From the NCBI RefSeq assembly GCF_963853665.1, contig NZ_OY970459.1:744001-808000 (forward strand): a stretch of 64,000 nucleotides of DNA, read 5' to 3'. Within the stretch, counting starts at the first letter, position 1. The number at the start of each line of letters is the position of its first letter. Source of the DNA: Mycobacterium decipiens (GTDB taxonomy: Bacteria > Actinomycetota > Actinomycetes > Mycobacteriales > Mycobacteriaceae). The notes below the pieces were generated by a model that saw only the letters and a list, made by a program, of their open reading frames with translations, was not told the origin of the DNA and made no database searches. The translations under genes and the position numbers were made by a program. Shown here in pieces: positions 26,015 through 34,702 of this stretch.

Positions 26015-27391
26015 CTACCAGTTGGTGAAGATGATGCTGTTCAGCAGTAGGGCTCCGGCGGCGTTGGTTGCCAGCCACAGGCGGTGCGATCGGGGCGCCA
26101 GCAATGCGGGCGCCGCGGTCAGCCAGATGGTGAAGGGCAGCCAGATCCGTTCGGTCTCGGCCTTGCTCAGCATGCTCAGGTCGGCGCACACGATGGCCGC
26201 CAGCACCGCCAGCAGCAGCAGGTGGAATCCGGATCGGAGGCTGATTGCGGCCTTGTCGGTTAGCGGGTCGAACGCCCGGCTGATGCCGGCGACGCTGCCC
26301 AGCCCGACAGCGCAGACCACGCATGCCAGATTTGCCCAGGACCAGTACTGGAAGGGCCGGTCATTGGCGATTCCCTGCCAATAGCGTTGCTGCACAAGGG
26401 TATAGCCGTCGAACCAGGAGAACCCCGCGACCGCGAAGGCGACCGCCACCGTCACCGCGGCAAGGACGGCCGGCCCCAGCGCCCGCAGGGCCGCTCGCCA
26501 GTCGGTGTGCGAGACACCCGTACCGACCAGTACCGCCAACGCCGGCAGCCCCATCAGCACCAGGCCGTAGTTGAGGAAGACGCCCCAGCCGAGCAGCAGG
26601 CCGGCCCCGGCCGCCACCAGCGCCGGGAAGCGCGTCGCGCCGTGCACCGCCACCGCCAACAACGCGATACCCCACGCCGCGACACCGGCGTAGTACCCGT
26701 CGGCCGAGACCGCGATCCAGATCGCCGTCGGCGCCACCGCGACGAATGGTGCCGCCCGCCGCGCGGTCTGCTCGCCGGCCAGGACCCGGACGGCGACCAG
26801 CACAGCCGCGGCCGCACTCGAGCCCACCAGCAGGCACAACAGCCCGGCCCAGGCGCCGCCGCCAAGGCCGATCCGGTCCAGCCACACGAACGTCAACAGC
26901 GCACCCGGCGGGTGTCCGGAAACATGGGTGGTCCAGGAGTTCGGCTGGAAGTCGAGGATCCGGCTGGAGAACGTCCGCAAAGTTGCCGGGATGTCGGTAA
27001 TGCCGGGTACCTGCCACAGGTACTCGTCCTTGGTGGTCAATCGGCCCGCGAAGCCGCGCTGCCAGCCATCAATCATCGCCAGCGAGAACGCCCAGGCAAC
27101 GGCGGTGCCCCAGGTACCCAGGGTCAGTACCCGCCAGGAGAGCCGTTGCGCCACACCTGGCCCCCACAGCACGGCGGCCAGCGCGATGAGGATCGCCGGT
27201 GCCGTGCCCCAACCGATGTGGGCGTCCCAATAGCCGAAGATCGGTGCGGCGCCGGCGCGCATGGCGAACCGCTCCAGGCCGGTATCGGCTCGTGGTTTGA
27301 CTCCCACGTTCAACCTCGGCAGTACGAACGCGGCGGCCACCAGGACAAACCCGACCGCGACAGCCAAACCCTCCCGGCGACCGATCCTCAC
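26015..27391 (-). CDS. Polytopic membrane protein, possible GT-C glycosyltransferase (Rv0541c homologue)
   Basis: This 458-aa protein has about 11-12 membrane helices. A soluble loop after TM2-3 includes TKDEYLWQVPGITDIPATLRT and VSGHPPGALLTFVWLD, reminiscent of the first outer loop of GT-C polyprenyl-phosphate-sugar transferases. The assignment to GT-C is inference. It converges with the DUF2064 gene (16-bp gap) and lies just upstream-to-downstream with menE on the same strand. Confidence 0.75.
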   Translation of the reverse strand: MRIGRREGLAVAVGFVLVAAAFVLPRLNVGVKPRADTGLERFAMRAGAAPIFGYWDAHIGWGTAPAILIALAAVLWGPGVAQRLSWRVLTLGTWGTAVAWAFSLAMIDGWQRGFAGRLTTKDEYLWQVPGITDIPATLRTFSSRILDFQPNSWTTHVSGHPPGALLTFVWLDRIGLGGGAWAGLLCLLVGSSAAAAVLVAVRVLAGEQTARRAAPFVAVAPTAIWIAVSADGYYAGVAAWGIALLAVAVHGATRFPALVAAGAGLLLGWGVFLNYGLVLMGLPALAVLVGTGVSHTDWRAALRALGPAVLAAVTVAVAFAVAGFSWFDGYTLVQQRYWQGIANDRPFQYWSWANLACVVCAVGLGSVAGISRAFDPLTDKAAISLRSGFHLLLLAVLAAIVCADLSMLSKAETERIWLPFTIWLTAAPALLAPRSHRLWLATNAAGALLLNSIIFTNW

Positions 27392-27402
27392 GACCGACCA
27401 GC

Positions 27403-28596
27403 CTATTGATCGGCTGCGCGTGCGAACCGGCGCACCAGCGCCGCCCGGTCGATCTTGCCGATGCCGCGTCGCGGTAGCGCGTCCACGACGTGCAGCTCGC
27501 GGGGTGCGGCCGTGACGTCCAGGGTGCGTGCGACGTGTGACCGCAGCGCGTCCAGCGTCGGGGGATCACACCCGTCGCCGACCACGATCGCGGCGACCAC
27601 TCGCTGGCCCAGTCGGTCGTCGGCACGTCCGAAGACCGCGCAATCACGCACCGCGGGGTGGGTGCACAGCGCGGCCTCGACGGGCTGCGGCAACACCGTC
27701 AATCCGCCCGTGCTGATCGCGTCGTCGGCGCGGCCCAGCACGGTCAGCACGCCCGAATCGTCGACGGCCCCCAGGTCGTCGGTGCGAAACCAGCCCGGCT
27801 CGGCGAACGGATCGGGGGACAGCGGGTTGCGATAGCCCTTCGCCAGCGTCGCGCCGCCGATCACGATGCGCGTATCGTCGAGAACCCGCAGCCGGACCCC
27901 GTCGAGCGGAACGCCGTCGTAGACGCAACCTCCGCAGGTCTCGCTCATCCCGTAGGTGCGGACCACGGCAATGCCGGCGGCCGCGGCCGCGGCCAGGACG
28001 CGCCGTGGCGCCGGCCCGCCACCGATCAGGACGGCGTCCAGTTCGGCCAGCGCGGCCGCCGCCGCCGGGTCGGTCAGCGCCTTGGCCAGCTGTGCGGCGA
28101 CCAGCGACGTGTATCGGCGGCCTGGGGCCAAGTTGCGTATCGCGGCGGGCAATTCGGTGATATCGAACCCGGTGGACACGCCCAGTTCGACCGGCGTGGA
28201 ACCGGCGACCAAGCTGCGTGTCAGCACTTGCAGCCCAGCGATGTGATGCGGCGGCACGGCCAGTAGCCAGCTGCCCGGTCCGCCGAGCCGGTCGTGGGTG
28301 GCCGAGGCGCTGGCCGTCAAGGCCGCGGCGGTCAACATGGCGCCCTTGGGCGGTCCCGTAGTGCCCGACGTCGTCACCACCAGGGCGACGTCGTCGTCGA
28401 TCTGCTCGCCCACTCGCACGGCGCCCAGCACCGATTCCTCCTGGGCGGATACCACGACCATTGCTGAGTCGCTGCCCTCCAGCACTCGTTGCAACGCGGG
28501 CAACAGCAGCGCGGTAGCGCAACCCGATGGAACGCTGAGCGCGCGCAGGATAGCTATGCGTGGTCCTCGCTGTCGCGGACGTCGTCGAGCGGCCAT
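27403..28596 (-). CDS. menE: o-Succinylbenzoate-CoA ligase
   Basis: This ANL-family adenylating enzyme has the P-loop TTSGTTGPPKG, the YGMSETCGG motif and the C-terminal GIGKIDRAAL with its catalytic Lys. It makes OSB-CoA for MenB. It is shorter than bacterial MenE outside mycobacteria, as is usual here. The start is uncertain: the only in-frame ATG (28596) overlaps the upstream DUF3349 gene by 43 bp, while family similarity begins around ILRALSVPSG at about 28551, where only ATC/CTG are available. Confidence 0.9.
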   Translation of the reverse strand: MAARRRPRQRGPRIAILRALSVPSGCATALLLPALQRVLEGSDSAMVVVSAQEESVLGAVRVGEQIDDDVALVVTTSGTTGPPKGAMLTAAALTASASATHDRLGGPGSWLLAVPPHHIAGLQVLTRSLVAGSTPVELGVSTGFDITELPAAIRNLAPGRRYTSLVAAQLAKALTDPAAAAALAELDAVLIGGGPAPRRVLAAAAAAGIAVVRTYGMSETCGGCVYDGVPLDGVRLRVLDDTRIVIGGATLAKGYRNPLSPDPFAEPGWFRTDDLGAVDDSGVLTVLGRADDAISTGGLTVLPQPVEAALCTHPAVRDCAVFGRADDRLGQRVVAAIVVGDGCDPPTLDALRSHVARTLDVTAAPRELHVVDALPRRGIGKIDRAALVRRFARAADQ

Positions 28597-28856
28597 CCTT
28601 GCGCGGCCAACCGCGCCCGCACGCGCTCGACGTCATCCGGTGACGGCAACTCGTCGGTGATGTGGGTGATCACCACCCCGATGTCGACCTGGTCGAAATC
28701 ACCGCGTCGCATCAGTTCGTTCGCCACGGCCTTGACCTCGTCGTGGCTCAACCGGCGGCAAAGCAGGGCGAGTACCGCAAAGGAATCGGTCGGCGGAATG
28801 CCCTCGGGATATCCTGCGCGCAACCAGGAGACGATCGAGGTGAGGAACCGGTTCAC
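28554..28856 (-). CDS. DUF3349 small protein (Rv0543c homologue)
   Basis: This 100-aa protein is helical and acidic, with EGIPPTDSFAVLALLCRRLSHDEV and a C-terminal DDVERVRARLAAQGWPLD. M. tuberculosis Rv0543c has the same size and position. DUF3349 proteins have a known helical-bundle fold but no known function. It sits immediately upstream of menE and ends in a TAG just before the conserved MenE region. Confidence 0.85.
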   Translation of the reverse strand: MNRFLTSIVSWLRAGYPEGIPPTDSFAVLALLCRRLSHDEVKAVANELMRRGDFDQVDIGVVITHITDELPSPDDVERVRARLAAQGWPLDDVRDSEDHA

Positions 28857-28914
28857 GCCATTTCAACTTCCCGCCGGGGCCGTCGGCAAACCTATGTCAG
28901 GGACACAATCGACT

Positions 28915-29193
28915 TTACTTGGGTTTGGCTCCGAGGAAGGCCCAGCCGGTGTGATGGGCGATGAAGTCGCGGGCAATGTAGAGCACCCCGAGGATGATCA
29001 CCACAAGGACCAGCGCAAAGATTGCCCAACTGACCACCACCAGCACCGGGCGCCGCCGCGCTGTGGCGTCGGCACCGACGCCGGCGGCCTGCAGCCGCAC
29101 GCCGACCGCGAACAGGCCGGGCAGCAAGGAGCCCGCCAGCAGGCTGAAGATCAGGATCTTCAGCGTGGCCGCGTAGTTGAACCAGGCGCTCAC
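28915..29193 (-). CDS. Small two-helix membrane protein (Rv0544c homologue)
   Basis: The GTG at 29193 overlaps the pitA stop (GTGA). The 92-aa product has two transmembrane helices (about 8-32 and 49-71) and a short C-terminal tail. It follows pitA directly, so it may be a PitA accessory protein (inference). Function unknown. Confidence 0.82.
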   Translation of the reverse strand: MSAWFNYAATLKILIFSLLAGSLLPGLFAVGVRLQAAGVGADATARRRPVLVVVSWAIFALVLVVIILGVLYIARDFIAHHTGWAFLGAKPK

Positions 29194-30455
29194 GGGGCGT
29201 TCCCCGCGGTGGTGATCGCGCCGTCAGCGCCGAACTCGGCGCGGTGACCGTTCGACCCGGCAGGCGGAGCCGGCGGTGGCGGCACCTGCGACCGCCGACC
29301 CGGCGGCCGCTTGGCTGACTCCAGTCCGGCCGTCAGGGAACCTTCCCAGTCGGCGTTGACGTTCTTGTGGTCGATCGTCGCCCGGCGCGACCGCAGGTAG
29401 ATGGCGGTAGAGACCGCGACCAACAGCGAGAAGCCGAGGATCGCGCCGGGGTATCCGCCGATCAAATGCACCAGCCAGTAGGTGAGGGCCCCGACCAGCC
29501 CGGCCAACGGGAGGGTGACCAGCCAGGCGACCGCCATCCGGCCGGCCACCGACCAACGCACCTCGGCGCCGGGCTTGCCGACGCCGCTGCCCAGCACGGA
29601 TCCGGTCGCGACCTGCGTCGTGGACAGCGCGTAGCCGAAGTGCGCGGACAGCAGAATGACGGCGGCCGATGAGGATTCGGCGGCCATACCCTGCGGCGGT
29701 TTGATCTCGACTAGCCCTTTGCCCAGGGTGCGGATGATGCGCCAGCCGCCCAGGTAGGTACCGGCGGCCATTGCCACGGCACAACTCACAACCACCCACA
29801 GCGGCGGCACCGAGGCCGTCGTGCTGACCGCGCCGTAGGACATTAGCGCCAGGAAGATCACGCCCATCGTCTTCTGGGCGTCGTTGGTGCCGTGCGCCAG
29901 CGAAACCAGCGCCGCCGAGCCGATCTGGCCGCGCCGGAAGCCACCCTCCGTGCGCCTTTCGGCAACGCCGCGGGTGATCCGGTAGACCAGCCAGGTGCCC
30001 ACCGCTCCGACCAGCGTGGCCAGCAGGGCGGCCAGTATGGCCGGGACGATCACCTTGGACACCACGCCGGCCCAGATCACCCCGCGCAGGCCGACGGCGG
30101 CGATCGTGGCGCCGACGATGCCGCCGACCAGAGCGTGCGAGGAACTCGACGGAATGCCGAGCAACCAGGTCAGTAGGTTCCAGACGATTCCGCCGACCAG
30201 GCCGGCGAACACCAACTCGAGTGTCACCAGATTCGCGTCGATCAGACCCTTGGCGATCGTGGCCGCCACGGCGGTGGACAAGAACGCACCTATCAGGTTC
30301 AGCACCGCGGACATTGTCACCGCTGCCTTCGGTGCCAGGGCGCCGCTGGCAATGGAGGTCGCCATGGCGTTTCCGGTGTCATGGAACCCGTTGGTGAAGT
30401 CGAACGCCAGTGCCGTCACGACGACAATGAGCAAGAGGAACAACTGGAGGTTCAC
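29190..30455 (-). CDS. pitA: Low-affinity inorganic phosphate transporter PitA
   Basis: I start at GTG 30455 (MNLQLFLLLIVVVTALAFD), matching the family N-terminus, rather than an upstream ATG. The 421-aa protein carries the duplicated Pit signatures DFTNGFHDTGNAMAT and LAHGTNDAQKTMG and about ten helices, with a Pro-rich C-terminus. It imports phosphate (as metal-phosphate) with protons. It forms an operon with the small membrane protein downstream. Confidence 0.94.
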   Translation of the reverse strand: MNLQLFLLLIVVVTALAFDFTNGFHDTGNAMATSIASGALAPKAAVTMSAVLNLIGAFLSTAVAATIAKGLIDANLVTLELVFAGLVGGIVWNLLTWLLGIPSSSSHALVGGIVGATIAAVGLRGVIWAGVVSKVIVPAILAALLATLVGAVGTWLVYRITRGVAERRTEGGFRRGQIGSAALVSLAHGTNDAQKTMGVIFLALMSYGAVSTTASVPPLWVVVSCAVAMAAGTYLGGWRIIRTLGKGLVEIKPPQGMAAESSSAAVILLSAHFGYALSTTQVATGSVLGSGVGKPGAEVRWSVAGRMAVAWLVTLPLAGLVGALTYWLVHLIGGYPGAILGFSLLVAVSTAIYLRSRRATIDHKNVNADWEGSLTAGLESAKRPPGRRSQVPPPPAPPAGSNGHRAEFGADGAITTAGNAP

Positions 30456-30574
30456 AGGGCCTGATTCTTCTGGTCGGGATATTCCGTTGTCGATCAGACG
30501 AGTACGCGAAATGCGGGTGAATATTGATTCGTCGCCAGATGTTACCAATCACTTAACCCGGCGTTTCGCCGCGT

Positions 30575-30961
30575 TCACCGTCGGGTGTCGGCGCGGAGCG
30601 GGTGCCCCTCGGGAACCTCGACGAAGATCAGCGTGATCCCGTCCGGGTCGGTCACGTGCATCTCGTGCAGGCCCCACGGCTCGCGACGGGCTTCGCGGGC
30701 GATCGACACCCCGCGGCCGGACAACTCGGCCTGGGTCGCCTCGAGGTCGCGCACCTGCAGCCACAGCGCGCCGGGGAACGGCCCCCGGGAGTGGTCCGGT
30801 TCGCCGTAGCCGGCCAGTTCCAGCAGCGACTGGCCGGCGAAAAAGACCGTTCCCGCGCCGTAGTCGCGGGCGATCGCCAGCCCGATCCGGTCACGATAAA
30901 AGGTCAGCGACTGCTGATAGTCCGCCGGCCGGAGCAGCATCCGGCTGGCCAGAATCTCCAT
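30575..30961 (-). CDS. Glyoxalase/VOC-fold protein (Rv0546c homologue)
   Basis: I start at ATG 30961 (MEILASRMLLRPADY), giving 128 aa. It has the vicinal-oxygen-chelate beta-alpha-beta-beta-beta repeats with FYRDRIGLAIARDYG, LLELAGYG and HEMHVTDPDGITLIFVEVP. His/Glu candidates for metal binding are in the last segment. The family includes glyoxalase I and bleomycin-resistance proteins; the substrate is unknown. Confidence 0.85.
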   Translation of the reverse strand: MEILASRMLLRPADYQQSLTFYRDRIGLAIARDYGAGTVFFAGQSLLELAGYGEPDHSRGPFPGALWLQVRDLEATQAELSGRGVSIAREARREPWGLHEMHVTDPDGITLIFVEVPEGHPLRADTRR

Positions 30962-30974
30962 GGCCTCGTGTCTA

Positions 30975-31604
30975 TCACGAAGCACCACACCGGTCGCGCA
31001 GGGTCGGCACGCCGGGGCCGGTGAGGTCATCGCACGCGGAGTCCCGGCCGGTCATGGCCAGCAGCAGCGACAGCAGTGGCCCCTCGACCGGCTCGCCCTG
31101 CCCGCGCTGCCAGTCGTCGTCGGTGGCATGCAGGGCGAGCCCGGCGATGCGGTTCTTGGCGCCGCTGAGCAGGTTCGAGCCCTTGTAGAAGTCGATCACC
31201 TGGCGAACCGCATCGGCTGGGTAGGTGTGCGGGATGCCCAGCGGACGGCGGATGTCGGCGGCGTGGATCACGATCTCGCCGAGCCAGGAGACTTTGGGGC
31301 CCGGCGGTGCGGAGGTGCAATGTTGCAGGCCGCGGAACTCGTTCAGGGTGGCGGTCGGATCCGGGCCGCGGTGATGAGCGATCTGCCGGTTGGCGAACTT
31401 GTCGAAGTTGAACCCGGCCTTGAGCATGCCGAGGAAGAACTTGGGCGGGTTCATCGACGCGGTCGACGACAGGTGCGCGACGACGTCGCGGACCGTCCAG
31501 CCCGTGCAGAGGGATTCCATCTCCCACTGCGATGGCGTCAGACCGGCGAGGTCGTCGGCGAGTGCGCCGCGCTCGGCTGCGATGGTGGTCCAGACGTCAG
31601 ACAC
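30975..31604 (-). CDS. Mycothiol-dependent maleylpyruvate isomerase/DinB-like protein
   Basis: The GTG at 31604 has GAGGAG seven to twelve bases upstream. The 209-aa protein matches the TIGR03083-type family: WTTIAAERGALADDLAGLTPSQWEMESLCTGWTV then VVAHL, with a second His in EIVIHAADIRR, the presumed metal ligands of the DinB four-helix fold. Members use mycothiol as cofactor or remain uncharacterised. M. tuberculosis has no gene here between Rv0546c and Rv0547c. It is 31 bp from the Rv0547c homologue's stop. Confidence 0.8.
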   Translation of the reverse strand: MSDVWTTIAAERGALADDLAGLTPSQWEMESLCTGWTVRDVVAHLSSTASMNPPKFFLGMLKAGFNFDKFANRQIAHHRGPDPTATLNEFRGLQHCTSAPPGPKVSWLGEIVIHAADIRRPLGIPHTYPADAVRQVIDFYKGSNLLSGAKNRIAGLALHATDDDWQRGQGEPVEGPLLSLLLAMTGRDSACDDLTGPGVPTLRDRCGAS

Positions 31605-31635
31605 GGCGAACTCCTCTGGTCGCTGCTGGGTCGGT

Positions 31636-32541
31636 TCAGGGGTTGAGCTGCTCGTTGCGCCGCTGCATGAGTGCATTCACCCAGCGGGGGCCGATGCTGT
31701 CCAGCGCGTTGACGGCGACGGCAATCCGCGGCGCGATCCGCACCGGTCGGGTGCGAGCCGCGGTGACCATCCACTCGGCCGCTTCTCCGGGGGTCAGCGC
31801 CGGCATCCCGTCGTAAGCCTTGGTCGGGGCGATCATCGGAGTGGCCACCAGCGGGTAGTACAGCGTGGTCGAATGCACGCCTTGAGATCCCCACTCGGTT
31901 TCGATGATCCGGCTGACCGACGACAGCGCGGCTTTCGACGCGTTGTACACCGAGAACAGCGGCGAAGCCTCCGACAACACGCCCCAGGTTGCGACATTGA
32001 TGATGTGGCCGTCGCCGCGTTCGAGCATCCCGGGAGCAAACCCGCGAACAAGCCGCAGCGGAGCGTAGTAGTTGAGCACCATGGTCCGCTCGACATCGTG
32101 CCAGCGTTGCAGCGACTCGCCCAGCGGCCGCCGGATGGACCGGCCGGCGTTGTTGATCAGGATGTCGACCCCACCGATGCGCTCTTCGACGTCCGCGACC
32201 AGGGTGTCGACGGCCTCCATGTCGGAGAGGTCGCAGGGGATCGACATCGCCGTGCCGCCGTCCCGGGTGATCCGGTCCGCCACCGCGTCCAGCAGATCCT
32301 TGCGACGGGCGACGACCACCACGACGGCGCGGTGCAGCCCGAACTGTTTGGCCGCGGCCGCACCGATGCCCGACGAAGCGCCGGTGAGCAGGATGCGCTT
32401 GCCGTGGAGGTCGACGGGCCGGATCGCGGGCCGGTTGATCAACAGTTGCGGTGAAATCGGCGGCCGCATGCCGGCCAATGTGATCTGTTCGGTCAACCAG
32501 CGAAGCGGACTCTTACTCACACGTGGGAAGTCTAGGTTCAT
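31636..32541 (-). CDS. Short-chain dehydrogenase/reductase (Rv0547c homologue)
   Basis: This 301-aa classical SDR has TGASSGIGAAAA (NAD(P)-binding), NNAGRS, an active-site Ser region and YNASKAAL. The family usually reduces ketones or oxidises alcohols with NADP(H). Position next to menB is conserved with M. tuberculosis. The substrate is unknown; a lipid ketone is plausible. Confidence 0.9.
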   Translation of the reverse strand: MNLDFPRVSKSPLRWLTEQITLAGMRPPISPQLLINRPAIRPVDLHGKRILLTGASSGIGAAAAKQFGLHRAVVVVVARRKDLLDAVADRITRDGGTAMSIPCDLSDMEAVDTLVADVEERIGGVDILINNAGRSIRRPLGESLQRWHDVERTMVLNYYAPLRLVRGFAPGMLERGDGHIINVATWGVLSEASPLFSVYNASKAALSSVSRIIETEWGSQGVHSTTLYYPLVATPMIAPTKAYDGMPALTPGEAAEWMVTAARTRPVRIAPRIAVAVNALDSIGPRWVNALMQRRNEQLNP

Positions 32542-32556
32542 CGAGCCGGTGGCCGC

Positions 32557-33459
32557 TCAGAAGTAGCGCGGGAACGGGCTGAAGTCAGGGGGACGCTTCT
32601 GCAGGAACGCGTCACGGCCCTCGACGGCCTCGTCGGTCATGTATGCCAGCCGGGTGGCTTCACCGGCGAACAGCTGCTGGCCCACCAGCCCGTCGTCGAG
32701 CAGATTGAACGCGAACTTCAGCATCCGCTGCGCCTGAGGTGATTTGGCGTTGATTTCCGCCGCCCAATCCAGGCCCACCTTTTCCAGCTCGGCGTGTTCG
32801 ACCACGGCGTTGACCGCGCCCATCCGGTGCATCTGCTCGGCGGTGTAGGGGCGGCCCAGGAAGAAGATCTCACGGGCGAACTTCTGGCCCACCTGACGGG
32901 CCAGATAGGCGCTGCCATAGCCGCCGTCGAAGCTGCCGACGTCGGCGTCGGTCTGTTTGAAGCGGGCGTGCTCGCGGCTGGCCAGGGTGAGGTCGCAGAC
33001 CACGTGCAGGCTGTGTCCTCCACCGGCCGCCCAGCCGTTGACCAGGCAGATGACCACCTTGGGCATGAACCGAATCAGCCGCTGCACCTCCAAGACGTGT
33101 AACCGGCCGGCGCGGGCGGCATCGACCGTGTCCGCGGTCGCTCCGGAGGCGTATTGGTAGCCGCTGCGTCCGCGAATTCGTTGATCGCCGCCGGAGCAAA
33201 ATGCCCAGCCGCCGTCCTTCGGCGATGGTCCGTTGCCGGTCAGCAGCACCACTCCCACATCGGGCGACATCCGTGCGTGGTCGAGCACGCGATACAGCTC
33301 GTCGACGGTGTGCGGCCGAAACGCATTGCGAACGTCGGGACGGTCGAACGCCACCCGCACCGTGGCGTCGGCGACGTGGCGGTGGTAGGTGGTGTCGGTC
33401 AGATCGTCGAAACCCTCGACAGGTCGCCACTGGGTGGCATCAAAGGGGTTGTCACTCAA
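32557..33459 (-). CDS. menB: 1,4-Dihydroxy-2-naphthoyl-CoA synthase
   Basis: I start at TTG 33459 (LSDNPFDATQWRPVEGFDDL) because it aligns with the family, has GGAG eight bases upstream and overlaps the previous stop (TTGA). The 300-aa crotonase-fold protein includes GGWAFCSGGDQRIRG, VVICLVNGWAAGGGHSLHVVCD split over two family blocks, and the C-terminal PDFSPFPRYF. It cyclises OSB-CoA in menaquinone synthesis. Confidence 0.95.
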   Translation of the reverse strand: MSDNPFDATQWRPVEGFDDLTDTTYHRHVADATVRVAFDRPDVRNAFRPHTVDELYRVLDHARMSPDVGVVLLTGNGPSPKDGGWAFCSGGDQRIRGRSGYQYASGATADTVDAARAGRLHVLEVQRLIRFMPKVVICLVNGWAAGGGHSLHVVCDLTLASREHARFKQTDADVGSFDGGYGSAYLARQVGQKFAREIFFLGRPYTAEQMHRMGAVNAVVEHAELEKVGLDWAAEINAKSPQAQRMLKFAFNLLDDGLVGQQLFAGEATRLAYMTDEAVEGRDAFLQKRPPDFSPFPRYF

Positions 33460-34151
33460 GGTTCTCCAACTCCGTCCTGGTCGATGGTGAGATCGCCGCA
33501 GCTGATCGTTTGCGCGGAGGTCACCACCGGGTCCTGCGCGGACGTAGCCGTCAGGGTGTCGGAGCGCCCGATGGTTGCCAGGGTACCGCTGAGGTCGATC
33601 TCGGTACGGTGGATTGTCCACCGGCCGTTCTCCGCTAGAGCCTGCAGGCCGACCAGGTGGCGGCCGTCGCCGAGATCACTGCAACCGATCCCGGTGCCGT
33701 GGCCCGCCAGATCCTCCAGGTCGAAAAGGAACGGCCTGCGGTAGTGACTGTCGACAACGGTTTGCAGCCGGCAATCGGCGAACACATACAGCTGCGCGCT
33801 GCGGCCGTCGCTGACAATGACCTGGTGATTGCCGTTCTGTTGAGCGTCAATGGCCATGGCGCGTAGCGGTATTGGGCTTGCCGACGAGATCTGTACCTCG
33901 CTGTTGGCCCCGCTGGCAGTGGTGATCCCGACGAGTCGTTCGGTGGCGCCGTCGGCCCCCCGAAAGATCCCGATCCACAAGGTGTCCGGCCGGCCGTCGC
34001 CGTCGAGATCCCCGACCTGTCGTTCGGCCACCTGCGCTGGGGGAGGGTTGCCGCCCGGCGCGCAGCCCGCGTCGGCCGAGGACCGCGGCGTCGGCAGCAT
34101 CATCACGCAGGCGGCCACCAGCAGCGGAACCACCAGTAGCGCACGCCTCAT
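33456..34151 (-). CDS. Exported VCBS/FG-GAP-like protein, possible lipoprotein
   Basis: This 231-aa protein starts with a signal peptide (MRRALLVVPLLVAACVMML), with a possible lipobox at VAAC. A segment GDLDGDGRPDTLWIG follows, which resembles the Ca-binding loop of FG-GAP/VCBS repeats. Three further Cys could form disulfides. I recognise no enzyme motif. It is coupled to menB (TTGA) and lies where M. tuberculosis has vapB3/vapC3. Function unknown. Confidence 0.75.
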   Translation of the reverse strand: MRRALLVVPLLVAACVMMLPTPRSSADAGCAPGGNPPPAQVAERQVGDLDGDGRPDTLWIGIFRGADGATERLVGITTASGANSEVQISSASPIPLRAMAIDAQQNGNHQVIVSDGRSAQLYVFADCRLQTVVDSHYRRPFLFDLEDLAGHGTGIGCSDLGDGRHLVGLQALAENGRWTIHRTEIDLSGTLATIGRSDTLTATSAQDPVVTSAQTISCGDLTIDQDGVGEP

Positions 34152-34155
34152 TGGA

Positions 34156-34611
34156 CTAGACCGGGTCGCAACGGAAGACCGGACAGATCCCGGCCAGCGC
34201 CTCGAACTCCTCCGGGCTCCCGTCGTTGATCAGCCCGGATCGCTTCATGAAACCGACGCCGGTGGGTACCTCACTGGGCCACACCCGTAGCAGCGGCCGA
34301 GCCTCCCGGGCGGACAGCTCCACCATCCGGACGCGCTCATGCCTACGGCCGCGGGCCAGCGTGACTTCGCTTGCGGCCCGGACGTTTCGCACCCAATCCG
34401 CACCCGGGAAGCCGCCCACGACATACCGTTTGCCGGCCACGGTCATCGGTGTCACCGGCGTCGAGTGCGGAGTGCCGGATCTGCGGCCGGGTGCGGTCAA
34501 CACCACCGGGCTTTCCCCCCCGACGCTCAGGCCAAGCCGCGACATCGCGATGAATACCTTGTTGAGCGGCTTGAGCCACCAGGGCGGCTTGATTGGCTCG
34601 GCTTGTCCCAT
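34156..34611 (-). CDS. Ddn-like deazaflavin (F420)-dependent nitroreductase-family protein
   Basis: I start at ATG 34611 (MGQAEPIKPPWWLKPLNK), so that the preceding hairpin repeat lies outside the gene. The 151-aa protein has LTAPGRRSGTPHSTPVTP and VGGFPGADWVRNVRAA, the phosphate- and F420-binding blocks of Ddn/FDOR-A proteins. The M. tuberculosis Ddn enzyme can reduce menaquinone analogues with F420H2, so a location inside the men cluster is suggestive (inference). The next gene starts 4 bp later. Confidence 0.85.
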   Translation of the reverse strand: MGQAEPIKPPWWLKPLNKVFIAMSRLGLSVGGESPVVLTAPGRRSGTPHSTPVTPMTVAGKRYVVGGFPGADWVRNVRAASEVTLARGRRHERVRMVELSAREARPLLRVWPSEVPTGVGFMKRSGLINDGSPEEFEALAGICPVFRCDPV

Positions 34612-34636
34612 GCCTGTCACAGTAGTCACCGCTTTT

Positions 34637-34693
34637 CGAGCGTCACGCCAGCGTGACCCTGGGCCCAGCAGCGTCACGCTGGCGTGACGCTCG
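34637..34693. repeat. 21-bp-arm inverted repeat between fadD8 and the Ddn-like gene
   Basis: CGAGCGTCACGCCAGCGTGAC (one base of this 21-mer counted at each end, 34637-34657) is exactly complemented at 34673-34693 around a 15-bp loop. Each arm is itself a small palindrome: GTCACGC-CA-GCGTGAC and GTCACGC-TG-GCGTGAC. It lies 9 bp beyond the fadD8 stop and 25 bp before the next start. It could be a terminator-like hairpin or a dispersed palindromic element. Confidence 0.8.
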
Positions 34694-34702
34694 GCCAGCG
34701 AG

